Below, one piece after another: positions 8,991 through 18,191 of a DNA stretch of 64,000 nucleotides (its first letter is position 1; each line of letters begins with the position of its first letter). Source of the stretch: Flavitalea sp966112615 (GTDB taxonomy: Bacteria > Bacteroidota > Bacteroidia > Chitinophagales > Chitinophagaceae); the NCBI GenBank assembly GCA_966112615.1, contig CBHWDO010000007.1, forward strand, positions 62,001-126,000, given 5' to 3'. Below the pieces are notes generated by a model. The model was not told where the DNA came from and did not search any database. It saw only the letters and a list, made by a program, of their open reading frames with translations. The position numbers were made by a program, and so were the translations under genes.

Positions 8991-9986
8991 ATGCCGGATT
9001 TTGATAAGCTTTTCCAGGAGTTTGAAAATATTAAAGTAGGTGTGGTAGGAGATGTTATGCTTGATACCTACTGGTGGGGTCATGTTGATCGGATCTCTCC
9101 GGAAGCACCTGTACCGGTAGTAGCCATCGACAGAAAGGAATACAGGATTGGAGGCGCGGGAAACGTTGCGCTGAATCTTGCCTGTTTAGAAGCTAAGGTC
9201 CAGATATTATCTGTTATTGGAAATGATGATGATGGAAAGAACCTGCGCGAACTGTTTCATTCCAATAATGTTGAGACAGATTACCTGCTGTCATCTGGAA
9301 CCAGGATCACCACCAGCAAAACAAGGATCATCAGTCGCAACCAGCATATGCTTCGGCTTGATTCAGAGATTACAAAAGATCTATCTGCCGAAGATGAATT
9401 GATCTTTTTGGAAAAGGTGAAAAGCTTTATCGAAAAAGAGCAGCCGCAGGTTATTATCCTGGAAGATTATAATAAAGGAGTCCTGACAAAGAATACGATT
9501 GCTAAAGTGATAGCCTTGTGTAAGGAAAAAGGAGTGATCACTACAGTTGATCCAAAGAGAAAGAATTTCTTTGAGTATCGTGGTGTGGATATTTTCAAAC
9601 CAAATTTAAAGGAAGTAAAAGAAGGGTTGAATTTGCTTGTAGAGGATGTAACGCTTGAAACCTTATCTGATATTCATTCAAAGCTGCATGAGCAACTGGA
9701 ACATAATATTTCCTTCATCACTTTGTCGGAAAAAGGAGTTTTTTATGAGGGAGATGGCAAGTTGAGGATCATTCCTTCACACCTGAGAAATATTGCCGAT
9801 GTTTCTGGAGCGGGGGATACTGTGATCGCGGTTGCCTCGCTGGTTTATGCCTGCAGGAAAGATGTAAACCTGATGGCAGAGATCGCCAATATTGCCGGGG
9901 GACTAGTTTGTGAAGAAGTGGGAACTGTGGCTATCAGGAAAGATCTGCTCATAGAAGAGTGTAAATCACTGCTCAATGTCCACTAA
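8991..9986 (+). CDS. rfaE1: D-glycero-beta-D-manno-heptose-7-phosphate kinase (PfkB family, RfaE1/HldE N-terminal type)
   Basis: This 331-aa kinase would phosphorylate D-glycero-D-manno-heptose 7-phosphate at O1 in the ADP-heptose pathway for LPS inner core. The opening VGDVMLDTYWWG and RISPEAPVPV are hallmarks of RfaE1. The segment IGGAGNVALNLACL near 55 is the sugar-binding loop, and the C-terminal DVSGAGDTVIA (from about 270) is the PfkB signature with catalytic Asp276. The cytidylyltransferase half of bifunctional HldE is absent, so the nucleotidyl transfer must be encoded elsewhere. The gene is tightly coupled to the upstream permease and ends at a strong terminator. Confidence 0.9.
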   Translation: MPDFDKLFQEFENIKVGVVGDVMLDTYWWGHVDRISPEAPVPVVAIDRKEYRIGGAGNVALNLACLEAKVQILSVIGNDDDGKNLRELFHSNNVETDYLLSSGTRITTSKTRIISRNQHMLRLDSEITKDLSAEDELIFLEKVKSFIEKEQPQVIILEDYNKGVLTKNTIAKVIALCKEKGVITTVDPKRKNFFEYRGVDIFKPNLKEVKEGLNLLVEDVTLETLSDIHSKLHEQLEHNISFITLSEKGVFYEGDGKLRIIPSHLRNIADVSGAGDTVIAVASLVYACRKDVNLMAEIANIAGGLVCEEVGTVAIRKDLLIEECKSLLNVH

Positions 9987-10060
9987 ATTTTAATGGCTGG
10001 TTTGTATATCGATTTTGTAGAGAAGGTCTTTTATTAGATTTCATTTAAAATATCGATTAA

Positions 10061-10092
10061 GGGTTGAAAAATTTATTTTTCAACCCTTTTTT
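10061..10092 (+). terminator. Terminator after rfaE1
   Basis: Ten-bp perfect stem GGGTTGAAAA (10061-10070) / TTTTCAACCC (10077-10086), 6-nt loop, then six T (10087-10092). Confidence 0.85.
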
Positions 10093-10154
10093 ATTGGCTA
10101 TTGGTTAGAAAATTTTTAATCAGACGCAGTAATTTGCAGCCTTAAACCAACAAG

Positions 10155-11114
10155 ATGCAACGTTATACAATGGTCATTCATGGTGGTGCCGGCACTATCG
10201 TGAAGGAGGATATGACACCAGAACTGGAAAAAGCTTACCTGGAAGGACTGGAACAGGCTTTAAAAGCCGGATACAATGTATTGGAGAATGGCGGAACTGC
10301 TATCAATGCTGTAAAAGCTGCTGTGGTAGTTTTGGAAGACAATCTGCTTTTCAATGCGGGAAGAGGCTCGGTCTTTACCCACAAGGGCACACAGGAAATG
10401 GATGCTGCGATCATGGATGGTAAAACTTTGAATGCAGGTGCAGTGGCGGGCATGAGAAGTGTAAGGAATCCCATTGAGCTTGCCGTAGAAGTGATGAATA
10501 ATAGTGGGCATGTTTTTTTGAGTGGCAAAGGAGCGAATGATTTTGCGTTGAAGCAGGGTATTAAATTGGAGGCTGATGAATATTTCTATTCGCAATTCCG
10601 TTATGATCAGTGGAAAGCAATGAGGGATTCGGATATGTATTCGCTGGATCATACGCATCAGCAGGGAATTGAGGAGTTGATGAAGGATAAGAAGTTTGGT
10701 ACTGTTGGGGCTGTAGCCTGCGATATGTATGGAGATGTAGCAGCAGCAACTTCTACCGGAGGAATGACCAACAAGAGATATGGAAGAATAGGTGATTCAC
10801 CTGTTATTGGAGCAGGAACCTATGCAAACAATAAGACAGCAGCCATTTCCTGCACGGGCCATGGTGAGATCTTCATCAAAGCAGTGGCTGCGCATGATGT
10901 AAGCTGTTTGATGGAATATAAGGGATTAAGTATCCAGGAAGCTTGTGAAGAGGTGGTAATGAATAAGTTAGTAGAGATGAAAGGGGAGGGAGGAATGATC
11001 GCGGTGGACGGAAAAGGTAACTTTTCGATGGTCTTCAACAGTGCCGGAATGTATAGGGGAATGATGAATAGTGAGGGCGAAAAACAGCTGGGATTGTATG
11101 ATAAAATTCATTAA
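10155..11114 (+). CDS. Isoaspartyl peptidase / L-asparaginase (Ntn-hydrolase, EcAIII type)
   Basis: The 319-aa precursor belongs to the plant-type asparaginase family, which hydrolyses beta-aspartyl dipeptides and asparagine. The N-terminus MVIHGGAGTI and the ENGGTAINAV and FNAGRGSVFT segments are diagnostic. Autocleavage is expected just before Thr183 in KKFGTVGAVACD, releasing the catalytic threonine of the beta subunit; TSTGGMTNKRYGRIGDSP and GTGHGE-like SCTGHGE complete the site. There is no signal peptide, so it should act in the cytosol, unlike some exported Bacteroidota relatives. It is monocistronic between terminators and sits beside an amino acid permease gene cluster. Confidence 0.93.
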   Translation: MQRYTMVIHGGAGTIVKEDMTPELEKAYLEGLEQALKAGYNVLENGGTAINAVKAAVVVLEDNLLFNAGRGSVFTHKGTQEMDAAIMDGKTLNAGAVAGMRSVRNPIELAVEVMNNSGHVFLSGKGANDFALKQGIKLEADEYFYSQFRYDQWKAMRDSDMYSLDHTHQQGIEELMKDKKFGTVGAVACDMYGDVAAATSTGGMTNKRYGRIGDSPVIGAGTYANNKTAAISCTGHGEIFIKAVAAHDVSCLMEYKGLSIQEACEEVVMNKLVEMKGEGGMIAVDGKGNFSMVFNSAGMYRGMMNSEGEKQLGLYDKIH

Positions 11115-11161
11115 TGTTTAACGTTTTTTGTACAAAATGTTAAAACTTTAAACATTTTTTT
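11113..11161 (+). terminator. Possible AT-rich terminator after the isoaspartyl peptidase gene
   Basis: AATGTTTA (11113-11120) pairs with TAAACATT (11149-11156), followed by T to 11161. The loop is long and itself contains a TTTTGTACAAAA palindrome. The low GC content makes this only a candidate. The rest of the gap up to 11339 is AT-rich and should hold the promoter of the next SusC gene, but I see no clear TAnnTTTG box with a spaced TTG. Confidence 0.4.
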
Positions 11162-11338
11162 AAAAATAATGTGTTCCTAAACTTGATAAGATCTTACCAT
11201 AACAGCTGTTGATAAACAGCATTTTATGCTTTATACTAATTACAGATAATTGTTTTTCAATAGATAAGGGTTTTTCCTCATGTATCTGAATGGTTGAATT
11301 GGTAATTATATTTACCCGACCTAAAATTTAATTTGAAC

Positions 11339-14300
11339 ATGAGAAAAATCTTATCACTGCTTACGGTGGGCATATTCACATGTGCCTTAACCTTCGGGCA
11401 AGCCAGGACTGTCACTGGTAAGGTGACCGACAGTCAGGGTAACCCGGTTCCCTTCGCTACAGTTACGGTGAAGGGTGGGGCAAAAGGAACCTCTGCTGAC
11501 CAGAACGGTCAATTTTCCCTCTCAGTTAAGAAAGGAGATGTGCTGGTGATTTCCGGTACAGATCTTAAGACCACGCAGATCACTGTTGGAGACAGTGATG
11601 CATTGAACATCAAAGTTGAGCAATCTGACAAAGTGTTGGAAGAGGTTGTTGTAACTGCGGGTGGTTTCAAAGCAAAAAGAAAAGAAATTGGTACTGCTAC
11701 TACTGTAGTGAAGGCAGAAGAGCTTGTTGCCGGTAAGGCAGTAAGTATTGCCGGAGGTTTGCAGGGTAAGGTTGCCGGTTTGCAGATCAACGCAACTGGT
11801 GGTGGTGTAAACCCTAACTATCGTTTGATCCTTCGTGGTCAGCGTTCCCTGACTGGTCAAAACCAGGCACTGGTAGTTTTGGATAACGTAATCGTTCCAA
11901 ATGAAGTGTTGGGTAACCTGAACCCGGAAGATGTTGAAAACGTAACTATCCTGAATGGTGGTGGTGCTGCTGCACTTTATGGATCACAGGCATCAAATGG
12001 TGCGGTGATTGTAACAACCAAGAAAGGTAGAAAAGGTGTCACTTCAGTGACTGTGTCAAACACAACTACTTTGCAGCAAACTGCATTCTTCCCTAAATTC
12101 CAGACTAAGTTTGGTGGTGGAGGATATGGTTACAGCGCTGATGAGTTTGGTAATCCAAACTTCTCTTACCTGGAAAACCAGTCTTATGGTCCTGAATATG
12201 ATGGAACCAAGCGTCCATTAGGGTCTCCATTGGAAGATGGAACCCAGGATTCTGCTATCTATGCATATAATCCTGGTCACAAAAAATTCTGGGAAACCGG
12301 TATTCAGAACCAAACTGACTTCTCTGTAAGCAGTGGTGATGATATTTCTACTTTCTATGTTTCCGGACAGTACACTACTGTTAAAGGAACAACTCCTGGT
12401 GATAAATTTAACAGAACTGTATTACGTGTAAATGGTACAAGAAAGGTAGGTAGCAAAATCCTCCTTACTTATAACACTTCTTATACTCAGAACAGGTATA
12501 ATATCACTTCTCAAACTGGTAGTATGTATGCAAATATGCTGAACATGCCATCATGGGTTGATATTACCCGTTACAAAAACTGGAGAACTGATCCATTTGC
12601 AAACCCAATTGGTTTCTATAACCCATGGTATCAGAACCCTTACTTCACTGCTGACAACTATCGTTCAACAACAAGAAATGATTATTTGGTTGGAAACATT
12701 GAATTAAGATTCACTCCAATTAAAGGACTTGACCTCGTTGCCCGCCAGGGTATTGCTACAAGGAATACTTCATCACAGAATACTGTGGGTGAATTTATTT
12801 ACTCTGAATATTCCAAGCACACAGAAGCAAGTTCTAAATCAGATATACCAGGATCAGTTTCTGAAAGTTCAGGTTATACTACCAACTTGCTGACTGACCT
12901 CTTTGCTGATTACAACAAAACATTTGGTGACTTTGACGTTCGTTTGATCGGAGGTGCACAGTTCAACCAAAATGAAGGAAAGAACATGGGCATTACTGCT
13001 AATGGTCTTGTTGTGCCAAATCTTTACAACGTATCGAATGGTGTAGGTACTCCAAGTGTGAGTGCTGCAATTTACAAAGCACGCCAGGTTGGTGCATATG
13101 GTAAAGCTACTTTCGGTTATAAGAAATTCTTCTATATCAATGGATCATTGAGGAATGACTGGGTATCTATTCTAGCTCCTGAGAACAGATCATTCTTCTA
13201 CCCTGCAGTAGATGCATCATTAGTTGTTAGTGAGGCATTTGATGCGGTGAGGAACAGCAACATCATCAGCAATCTGAAAATCCGAGGTGGATGGTCTAAA
13301 GTAGGCCAGGTAAACCTTCCAGGTAACTGGGGTGCTTACCAGCTCCTCCCAACCTTCTCTTCTAATGCCTATGGTTTCCCTTATGGTTCAGCTCCTGGAT
13401 ATACAGTAGATAACCTGCTGGTATCACCAGATTTGAAACCAGAAATTACCAAGGGTTATGAAGTAGGATTTGATTTAGGATTGTTCAATGAAAGAATCAA
13501 TACAACATTTACTTATTTCAATACCAAAACTGACAACCAGACTGTTCGTACCAGTGTATCAAACTCAACTGGTTTCTCAAGCCTGTTGACCAATACCGGT
13601 CAGACTCAGAGTAAAGGTTTTGAAGCTGTATTGAATGTAGTTCCTGTAAGAACTAGAGATTGGGAAGTTACTGTAGGTGGTAACTATACCTACCTTGACA
13701 ATACTGTAAACTCAATCAGCGCTGATCTTCCAAGACTTTCATTAGCAACTTATGGTAATACATCAGGTTCTTATGCAGTTGCTGGAATGGCTTTTCCAGT
13801 GATCATGGGATATGATTATAAGCGTGATCCTCAGGGTCGTGTGATCATTAACCCAGCAGATGGTCTTCCAACTAAATCTGATACCATTTCAGTTTTGGGT
13901 ACTGCTGTAGCAAAACACAAACTTGGTTTCAATACTAATGTTTCATGGAAGAATTTCTCCTTCTCTATGTTGTGGGAATACCGTGGTGGATATCAGACAT
14001 ACCATGCAATGGGTGGTGAAATGGACTGGTCTGGTACCGGTTACAGAACTGCATTGTACAACCGTGAAAGATTTGTTTTCCCTAACTCAGTATACTGGGA
14101 TGGAAGCAAGTACGTTGAGAACACCAATATTACTGTAAAGAATGGTGGTGGTAACAACGGTTTCTGGTCTGATGGTATCAACAGGGATGTTACTTCAAAC
14201 TATGTAACCTCTGGTGATTTCTGGAAGTTGAGAGAAATGTCTATCGCTTATGATGTTCCAGTTGCAAAATTATTTGGAAGCAATAAAGTAGTAAAAGGCA

Positions 14301-14473
14301 TGAGGATCAGTGTTCAGGGAAGAAACCTGTTGCTGTTCATGGCTAAAGATAACTACTATACTGATCCTGAATACAGTGATGCTGGTAATGATAGTAATGG
14401 TATTGGATTGACTGGTATCGGTCAGACTCCTCCTGCCAGGTACTATGGTGGTACTGTAACATTCAGATTCTAA
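11339..14473 (+). CDS. SusC/RagA-family TonB-dependent outer-membrane transporter
   Basis: A 1044-aa SusC paralogue of 1405-4614. I start it at the ATG at 11339 rather than a TTG two codons earlier because MRKILSLL matches the paralogue. Residues 1-22 form a signal peptide (ending FGQ); about 23-95 is the carboxypeptidase-regulatory-like domain (GKVTDSQGNPVPFATV); the plug carries LNPEDVENVTILNGGGAAALYG and SNGAVIVTTKKG; the barrel ends in YYGGTVTFRF. It imports an unknown nutrient with the SusD-like_2 protein encoded 72 nt downstream. No enzyme genes are linked. The 72-nt spacer contains a weak imperfect inverted repeat of ATTGTTCC and GGACAAT. Confidence 0.95.
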   Translation: MRKILSLLTVGIFTCALTFGQARTVTGKVTDSQGNPVPFATVTVKGGAKGTSADQNGQFSLSVKKGDVLVISGTDLKTTQITVGDSDALNIKVEQSDKVLEEVVVTAGGFKAKRKEIGTATTVVKAEELVAGKAVSIAGGLQGKVAGLQINATGGGVNPNYRLILRGQRSLTGQNQALVVLDNVIVPNEVLGNLNPEDVENVTILNGGGAAALYGSQASNGAVIVTTKKGRKGVTSVTVSNTTTLQQTAFFPKFQTKFGGGGYGYSADEFGNPNFSYLENQSYGPEYDGTKRPLGSPLEDGTQDSAIYAYNPGHKKFWETGIQNQTDFSVSSGDDISTFYVSGQYTTVKGTTPGDKFNRTVLRVNGTRKVGSKILLTYNTSYTQNRYNITSQTGSMYANMLNMPSWVDITRYKNWRTDPFANPIGFYNPWYQNPYFTADNYRSTTRNDYLVGNIELRFTPIKGLDLVARQGIATRNTSSQNTVGEFIYSEYSKHTEASSKSDIPGSVSESSGYTTNLLTDLFADYNKTFGDFDVRLIGGAQFNQNEGKNMGITANGLVVPNLYNVSNGVGTPSVSAAIYKARQVGAYGKATFGYKKFFYINGSLRNDWVSILAPENRSFFYPAVDASLVVSEAFDAVRNSNIISNLKIRGGWSKVGQVNLPGNWGAYQLLPTFSSNAYGFPYGSAPGYTVDNLLVSPDLKPEITKGYEVGFDLGLFNERINTTFTYFNTKTDNQTVRTSVSNSTGFSSLLTNTGQTQSKGFEAVLNVVPVRTRDWEVTVGGNYTYLDNTVNSISADLPRLSLATYGNTSGSYAVAGMAFPVIMGYDYKRDPQGRVIINPADGLPTKSDTISVLGTAVAKHKLGFNTNVSWKNFSFSMLWEYRGGYQTYHAMGGEMDWSGTGYRTALYNRERFVFPNSVYWDGSKYVENTNITVKNGGGNNGFWSDGINRDVTSNYVTSGDFWKLREMSIAYDVPVAKLFGSNKVVKGMRISVQGRNLLLFMAKDNYYTDPEYSDAGNDSNGIGLTGIGQTPPARYYGGTVTFRF

Positions 14474-14545
14474 TCAACCATTAAAAGACATTGTTCCGAC
14501 TTTGTGAAAGAGTAAGAGAGTAGGACAATAAAATTTTGATTCATC

Positions 14546-16111
14546 ATGAAAAAAATAAGTTTACTGGTATTTGCCGGAATGTTAACGATGTTTAGCTCCT
14601 GCAAAAAATACCTTGATATCAATGATAACCCCAACCAGGCAACGTCTTCAACCGCTGCCCTGATCCTGCCACAGGCTTTGACAGGAACTGCATCCAATGT
14701 TAATGGATTCAACTCCATGGGTGCACAATTGGTAGGTTATATGGCCAATGCAGGTGGATATGGTGGTTTTGGTACTTCCATTACCTATAACTTTTCTGCA
14801 AGTGATTTCTCAGGAAGATGGTCAACTACATATGATAACCTCGAAGATTACCAGGCAATCCTGAATTATACTGAAGGAGATGCTGCACAGGGTTATTACA
14901 ATGCAGTTGCTCGTATCATGAAAGCACATGGTTTCCAGTTGCTGGTTGATACTTACAATGATGTTCCTTATTCTGAAGCTCTTCAGGGTGCTAAGGAATT
15001 GACTCCTAAGTATGACAAGGCAGAAGATATCTATAAGGATCTGGTTGTACAATTGGATATGGCAATTGCAACTATCCATGCATCCGAAACTGCAGTAGGT
15101 CTTCAGGAAATTGGCAGTAAAGATGTTATGTTCAAAGGCAATATGACCAAGTGGATTCAATTTGCAAACACTTTGAAACTGCGTATCATCAACCGTGCGA
15201 AAGACAAGATCGATTTCAGTACTGTAACTTTTGATCCGGCTGGTTTCCTTACTACCAATGCAATGGTTAACCCAGGATATGTAAGGGATAATAACAGGCA
15301 GAATCCTAAGTGGAGCACCTGGGGTTTTTCTAATACAGGTTCAGATGGTAACAAAGCATGGATGCCAAATACTTTTGTAATGTCATTCTACAATGGAACC
15401 AAACTTACAGATCCTGATAGAGCCTCTGCTATTTATTATCAGTATCCTTCAACCGGTACAAACCGTTTGGGAAATGAAGGTAACAACGTAGTGTCAAGTC
15501 CTTCTGGTAGCTTCTGGTATCCAAGTACAAATCGTGATGGTAAAACTGCCGGTGCAACTACTGGTGTATTGAAAGGCCCGACCGCTTCAATGCCAATCAT
15601 TACTGCAGCAGAAAGTTATTTCCTGCAAGCTGAAGCTGTTGTTGAAGGTCTGATCACTGGTGATGCAAAGTCATTGTTTGAGAATGGTATCAAAGCATCT
15701 TTTGGTTACCTTCTGATGAAAGAAGATATGGTTGCAATTCCAGAAGCCACTATCAACACTGCATTTGCTGATTACCTTGCAGATAATGAAGATAGCTACC
15801 TGGTTAATTTCGACGAGGCAGCCAGCGATGAGCAAAAGATCGAAGCTATTATTACTCAGAAATACATTGCGCTAAACATGGTAAATGCAGATGAAGCATG
15901 GAATGAATACCGTCGTACCGGATATCCAAGAATCATCAGTACTGCAGGTGCTACTGCAACACAAACATTTGCTTCTTCAGTGTCTGAATCAACCCGCCCT
16001 GACAGGCTTCCTGCAAGGGTATTGTATCCTTCCACTGAAGGTTCTTACAACTCAAGCAATGTTCCAAAAGACATCAACGTATTTACCAGCAATATTTTCT
16101 GGGCTAAATAA
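14546..16111 (+). CDS. SusD-like_2 (RagB-type) nutrient-binding lipoprotein
   Basis: The 521-aa lid protein of the SusC at 11339. Lipobox MFSSC gives lipid attachment at Cys19, followed by KKYLDINDNPNQ, the standard SusD opening. Landmarks are MKAHGFQLLVDTYNDVPYSEAL (here given in two parts around residues 120-145), KGNMTKWIQFANTLKLRI near 200, and near the C-terminus AWNEYRRTGYP and a terminal NIFWAK. It is about 40 residues longer than the paralogue at 4634. It is translated with the SusC upstream and the DUF1735 lipoprotein 19 nt downstream. Confidence 0.95.
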   Translation: MKKISLLVFAGMLTMFSSCKKYLDINDNPNQATSSTAALILPQALTGTASNVNGFNSMGAQLVGYMANAGGYGGFGTSITYNFSASDFSGRWSTTYDNLEDYQAILNYTEGDAAQGYYNAVARIMKAHGFQLLVDTYNDVPYSEALQGAKELTPKYDKAEDIYKDLVVQLDMAIATIHASETAVGLQEIGSKDVMFKGNMTKWIQFANTLKLRIINRAKDKIDFSTVTFDPAGFLTTNAMVNPGYVRDNNRQNPKWSTWGFSNTGSDGNKAWMPNTFVMSFYNGTKLTDPDRASAIYYQYPSTGTNRLGNEGNNVVSSPSGSFWYPSTNRDGKTAGATTGVLKGPTASMPIITAAESYFLQAEAVVEGLITGDAKSLFENGIKASFGYLLMKEDMVAIPEATINTAFADYLADNEDSYLVNFDEAASDEQKIEAIITQKYIALNMVNADEAWNEYRRTGYPRIISTAGATATQTFASSVSESTRPDRLPARVLYPSTEGSYNSSNVPKDINVFTSNIFWAK

Positions 16112-16130
16112 TTTAAATTATTAGAGAGTT

Positions 16131-17129
16131 ATGAAATATCTATCAAATAAAACAATAGCCTTCTTTTTCATGCTGGTAGGTTTTACCTCCTGCCTGAAGA
16201 AAGCAGATGGCGTACACGACGAAGACACGGTCGGCAACATTGTGGAATTCGCAAACACAGGAGATAATGTAGCGAGTTCAACTTCTAAATATCCAAGATT
16301 TTCAATTGATTTAGGAAAGATGGAAGAAGGCCAGGAAGTTAAGTTCAATTTGAACGTAGCCTATTCTGGCGCAAACAGTGCTCCTCAGGATATTACTGTA
16401 AATATTGCATTAGATCAGGCAACCCTTGATCTTTTCAATACACAAAATGGAACTGATTATGAAGTTCCAGCAGATGGAATCGTTGAGTTTCCAACAAGTG
16501 TTGTAATTAAGAAAGGCACAAGAAAAACTACAGCGGAAATCAAGGTTACACGTACTGCAAACTTTGATTTTGGTGTTAACTATGCACTTCCATTGAAGAT
16601 AACTTCTGCTACTACAGGAATTATCAGTGGTAATTTTGGTAACGCCGTATATAGCTTTGGTGCAAGAAACCAATACGACGGTGTGTATAAAATGGAAGCA
16701 TTGTCTCCTATGGTTGATGTAACTTCTGCTTCACTTACAGGTAGATATCCTTTGGATATGGAATTGATCACCTATACTGGTAATTCAGTGTATTTGAGTA
16801 ACCCATCTTCAGCTGTATATACTGTAGGTGCTTACCATCCAATTTTAAGCGGAACTTCTGCTTCAGCTTATGGAAGCTTTTCTCCAATCTTTTTCTTTGA
16901 TGAAGCAGGTAACATTACTGAAGTATCTAACTACTACGGACAAGAATCCGGAGGTAATAAAAGATCAGGTGTTATTGATCCAACGGGAGTTAACAAGATC
17001 ACTTTCAAAGCTGATGGATCTGTTGAATCAATCGATGTAAAATACATCATGACACAGAGTAACGTTACTCCATTTGCACCTAGAACTTACTTCCACGAGA
17101 AGTTCACATATCTTGGAGACAGAGATTAA
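16131..17129 (+). CDS. DUF1735-domain (BT_3987-like) surface lipoprotein
   Basis: A 332-aa lipoprotein, lipobox VGFTSC with Cys21. Residues about 60-175 resemble DUF1735 (NIALDQATLDLFNTQNGTDY, then FPTSVVIKKGTRKTTAEIKV in the family's strand order); the second beta domain begins at about 180 with QYDGVYKMEAL and a MVDVTSASLTGRYPL segment that closely matches MVDVVNASLTGYYPL in the protein at 6150. It is the third gene of the second SusC-SusD-DUF1735 trio and likely a surface binding accessory protein of unknown ligand. Confidence 0.85.
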   Translation: MKYLSNKTIAFFFMLVGFTSCLKKADGVHDEDTVGNIVEFANTGDNVASSTSKYPRFSIDLGKMEEGQEVKFNLNVAYSGANSAPQDITVNIALDQATLDLFNTQNGTDYEVPADGIVEFPTSVVIKKGTRKTTAEIKVTRTANFDFGVNYALPLKITSATTGIISGNFGNAVYSFGARNQYDGVYKMEALSPMVDVTSASLTGRYPLDMELITYTGNSVYLSNPSSAVYTVGAYHPILSGTSASAYGSFSPIFFFDEAGNITEVSNYYGQESGGNKRSGVIDPTGVNKITFKADGSVESIDVKYIMTQSNVTPFAPRTYFHEKFTYLGDRD

Positions 17130-17173
17130 ACTATGTGTATAGCCTGCTCATTACAGGCGATTTTTTAACTGGA

Positions 17174-17207
17174 CAAATGGCCGCTCCTTTCTTGGAGCGG
17201 CCATTTG
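17174..17207. terminator. Perfect 14-bp hairpin after the second SusCD trio
   Basis: CAAATGGCCGCTCC (17174-17187) pairs perfectly with 17194-17207 across a TTTCTT loop. No T-tract follows, so it may be a bidirectional transcription barrier or an mRNA 3'-end stabiliser rather than a classical terminator. Confidence 0.6.
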
Positions 17208-17285
17208 CATTTGCAGCTATCCATTTTCATTTCATAAAACAACACTGATTCTTTATCTTGAGCAGGCCTTAACCACGCTTACCTT

Positions 17286-18191
17286 ATGTTCGGAGTAACC
17301 ATCCTGGGAAACAATTCAGCCTTACCGGCCTTCGACAGGCATCCAACTTCACAGGTTGTGACGATGGATGACCAGTTGTTCCTGGTTGATTGTGGCGAAG
17401 GCACACAGGTTCAACTCTCGAAATATAAGATCAGGTGGGGCAGGATCAACTATATTTTCATCTCTCATCTGCACGGCGATCATTATTTCGGATTACCGGG
17501 ACTGGTCAACAGCATGGGTCTGCTAAGCCGCGAACAGGAACTGCATATTTTCGCTCCTGCAGAACTTGAACAAATCATCCTGTTGCAATTAAAAGCAGCG
17601 AATGCTATTCTTAATTACCCGCTCATCTTTCATGCGATAGAAAAAGAAGGTGAGCTGGTTAGAACGGAACGTTCAAGGGTTTCCTGTTTTGCTACCAAAC
17701 ACCGCATTCCCTGCTGGGGATTTAAATTTGAAGAGATTCGTCAGCCACGAAGGGTCAATCCTGAAAAAGCCATTTCAAGCGGAATCCCCGCAACTTTTTT
17801 TGATGAATTGAAAACAGGTGCTGATTATATTTCAACCGATGGAAAACTTGTATTGAACTCGTCGGTTACAGAACCTGCTCCAAGGCCTCGTTCCTATGCA
17901 TATTCAGCTGATACGATCTATGATGAAGAATTGATTTCAAAAGTAAAAGATGTAGATCTTCTCTACCATGAAACAACTTATTTAAAAGAAATGGATGGAA
18001 GGGCTGCTGCAAGATTTCATTCTACCACGCACCAGGCTGCACGCATAGCATACCAGGCAAATGTGAAGCGTTTGCTGATCGGTCATTTTTCTTCCAAGTA
18101 TGAAAAGCTGGAGATCTTTCAACAGGAAGCAAGGGAAGTTTTTTCTGATACCTTACTTGCATTGGAAGGAGTTACCTACCCGGTTTACTGA
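17286..18191 (+). CDS. rnz: Ribonuclease Z
   Basis: A 301-aa metallo-beta-lactamase-fold endonuclease that processes tRNA 3' ends. The zinc motif HLHGDHYFGLPGL contains His61, His63, Asp65 and His66. Further ligands are visible in ATKHRIPCWGF, in SADTIYD (Asp) and in IGHFSSKY (His). The flexible-arm region after the motif is typical of the short bacterial form. The gene ends 20 nt inside the oppositely oriented M23 peptidase gene. A TATCTTGA element at 17254-17261 could be its -7 box (one mismatch to TAnnTTTG). Confidence 0.95.
   Translation: MFGVTILGNNSALPAFDRHPTSQVVTMDDQLFLVDCGEGTQVQLSKYKIRWGRINYIFISHLHGDHYFGLPGLVNSMGLLSREQELHIFAPAELEQIILLQLKAANAILNYPLIFHAIEKEGELVRTERSRVSCFATKHRIPCWGFKFEEIRQPRRVNPEKAISSGIPATFFDELKTGADYISTDGKLVLNSSVTEPAPRPRSYAYSADTIYDEELISKVKDVDLLYHETTYLKEMDGRAAARFHSTTHQAARIAYQANVKRLLIGHFSSKYEKLEIFQQEAREVFSDTLLALEGVTYPVY

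Noticed and set aside
10235..10658. Two overlapping minus-strand frames (97 and 132 codons) inside the isoaspartyl peptidase gene
   Set aside because: They are antisense to well-conserved catalytic motifs and carry no recognisable motifs of their own.
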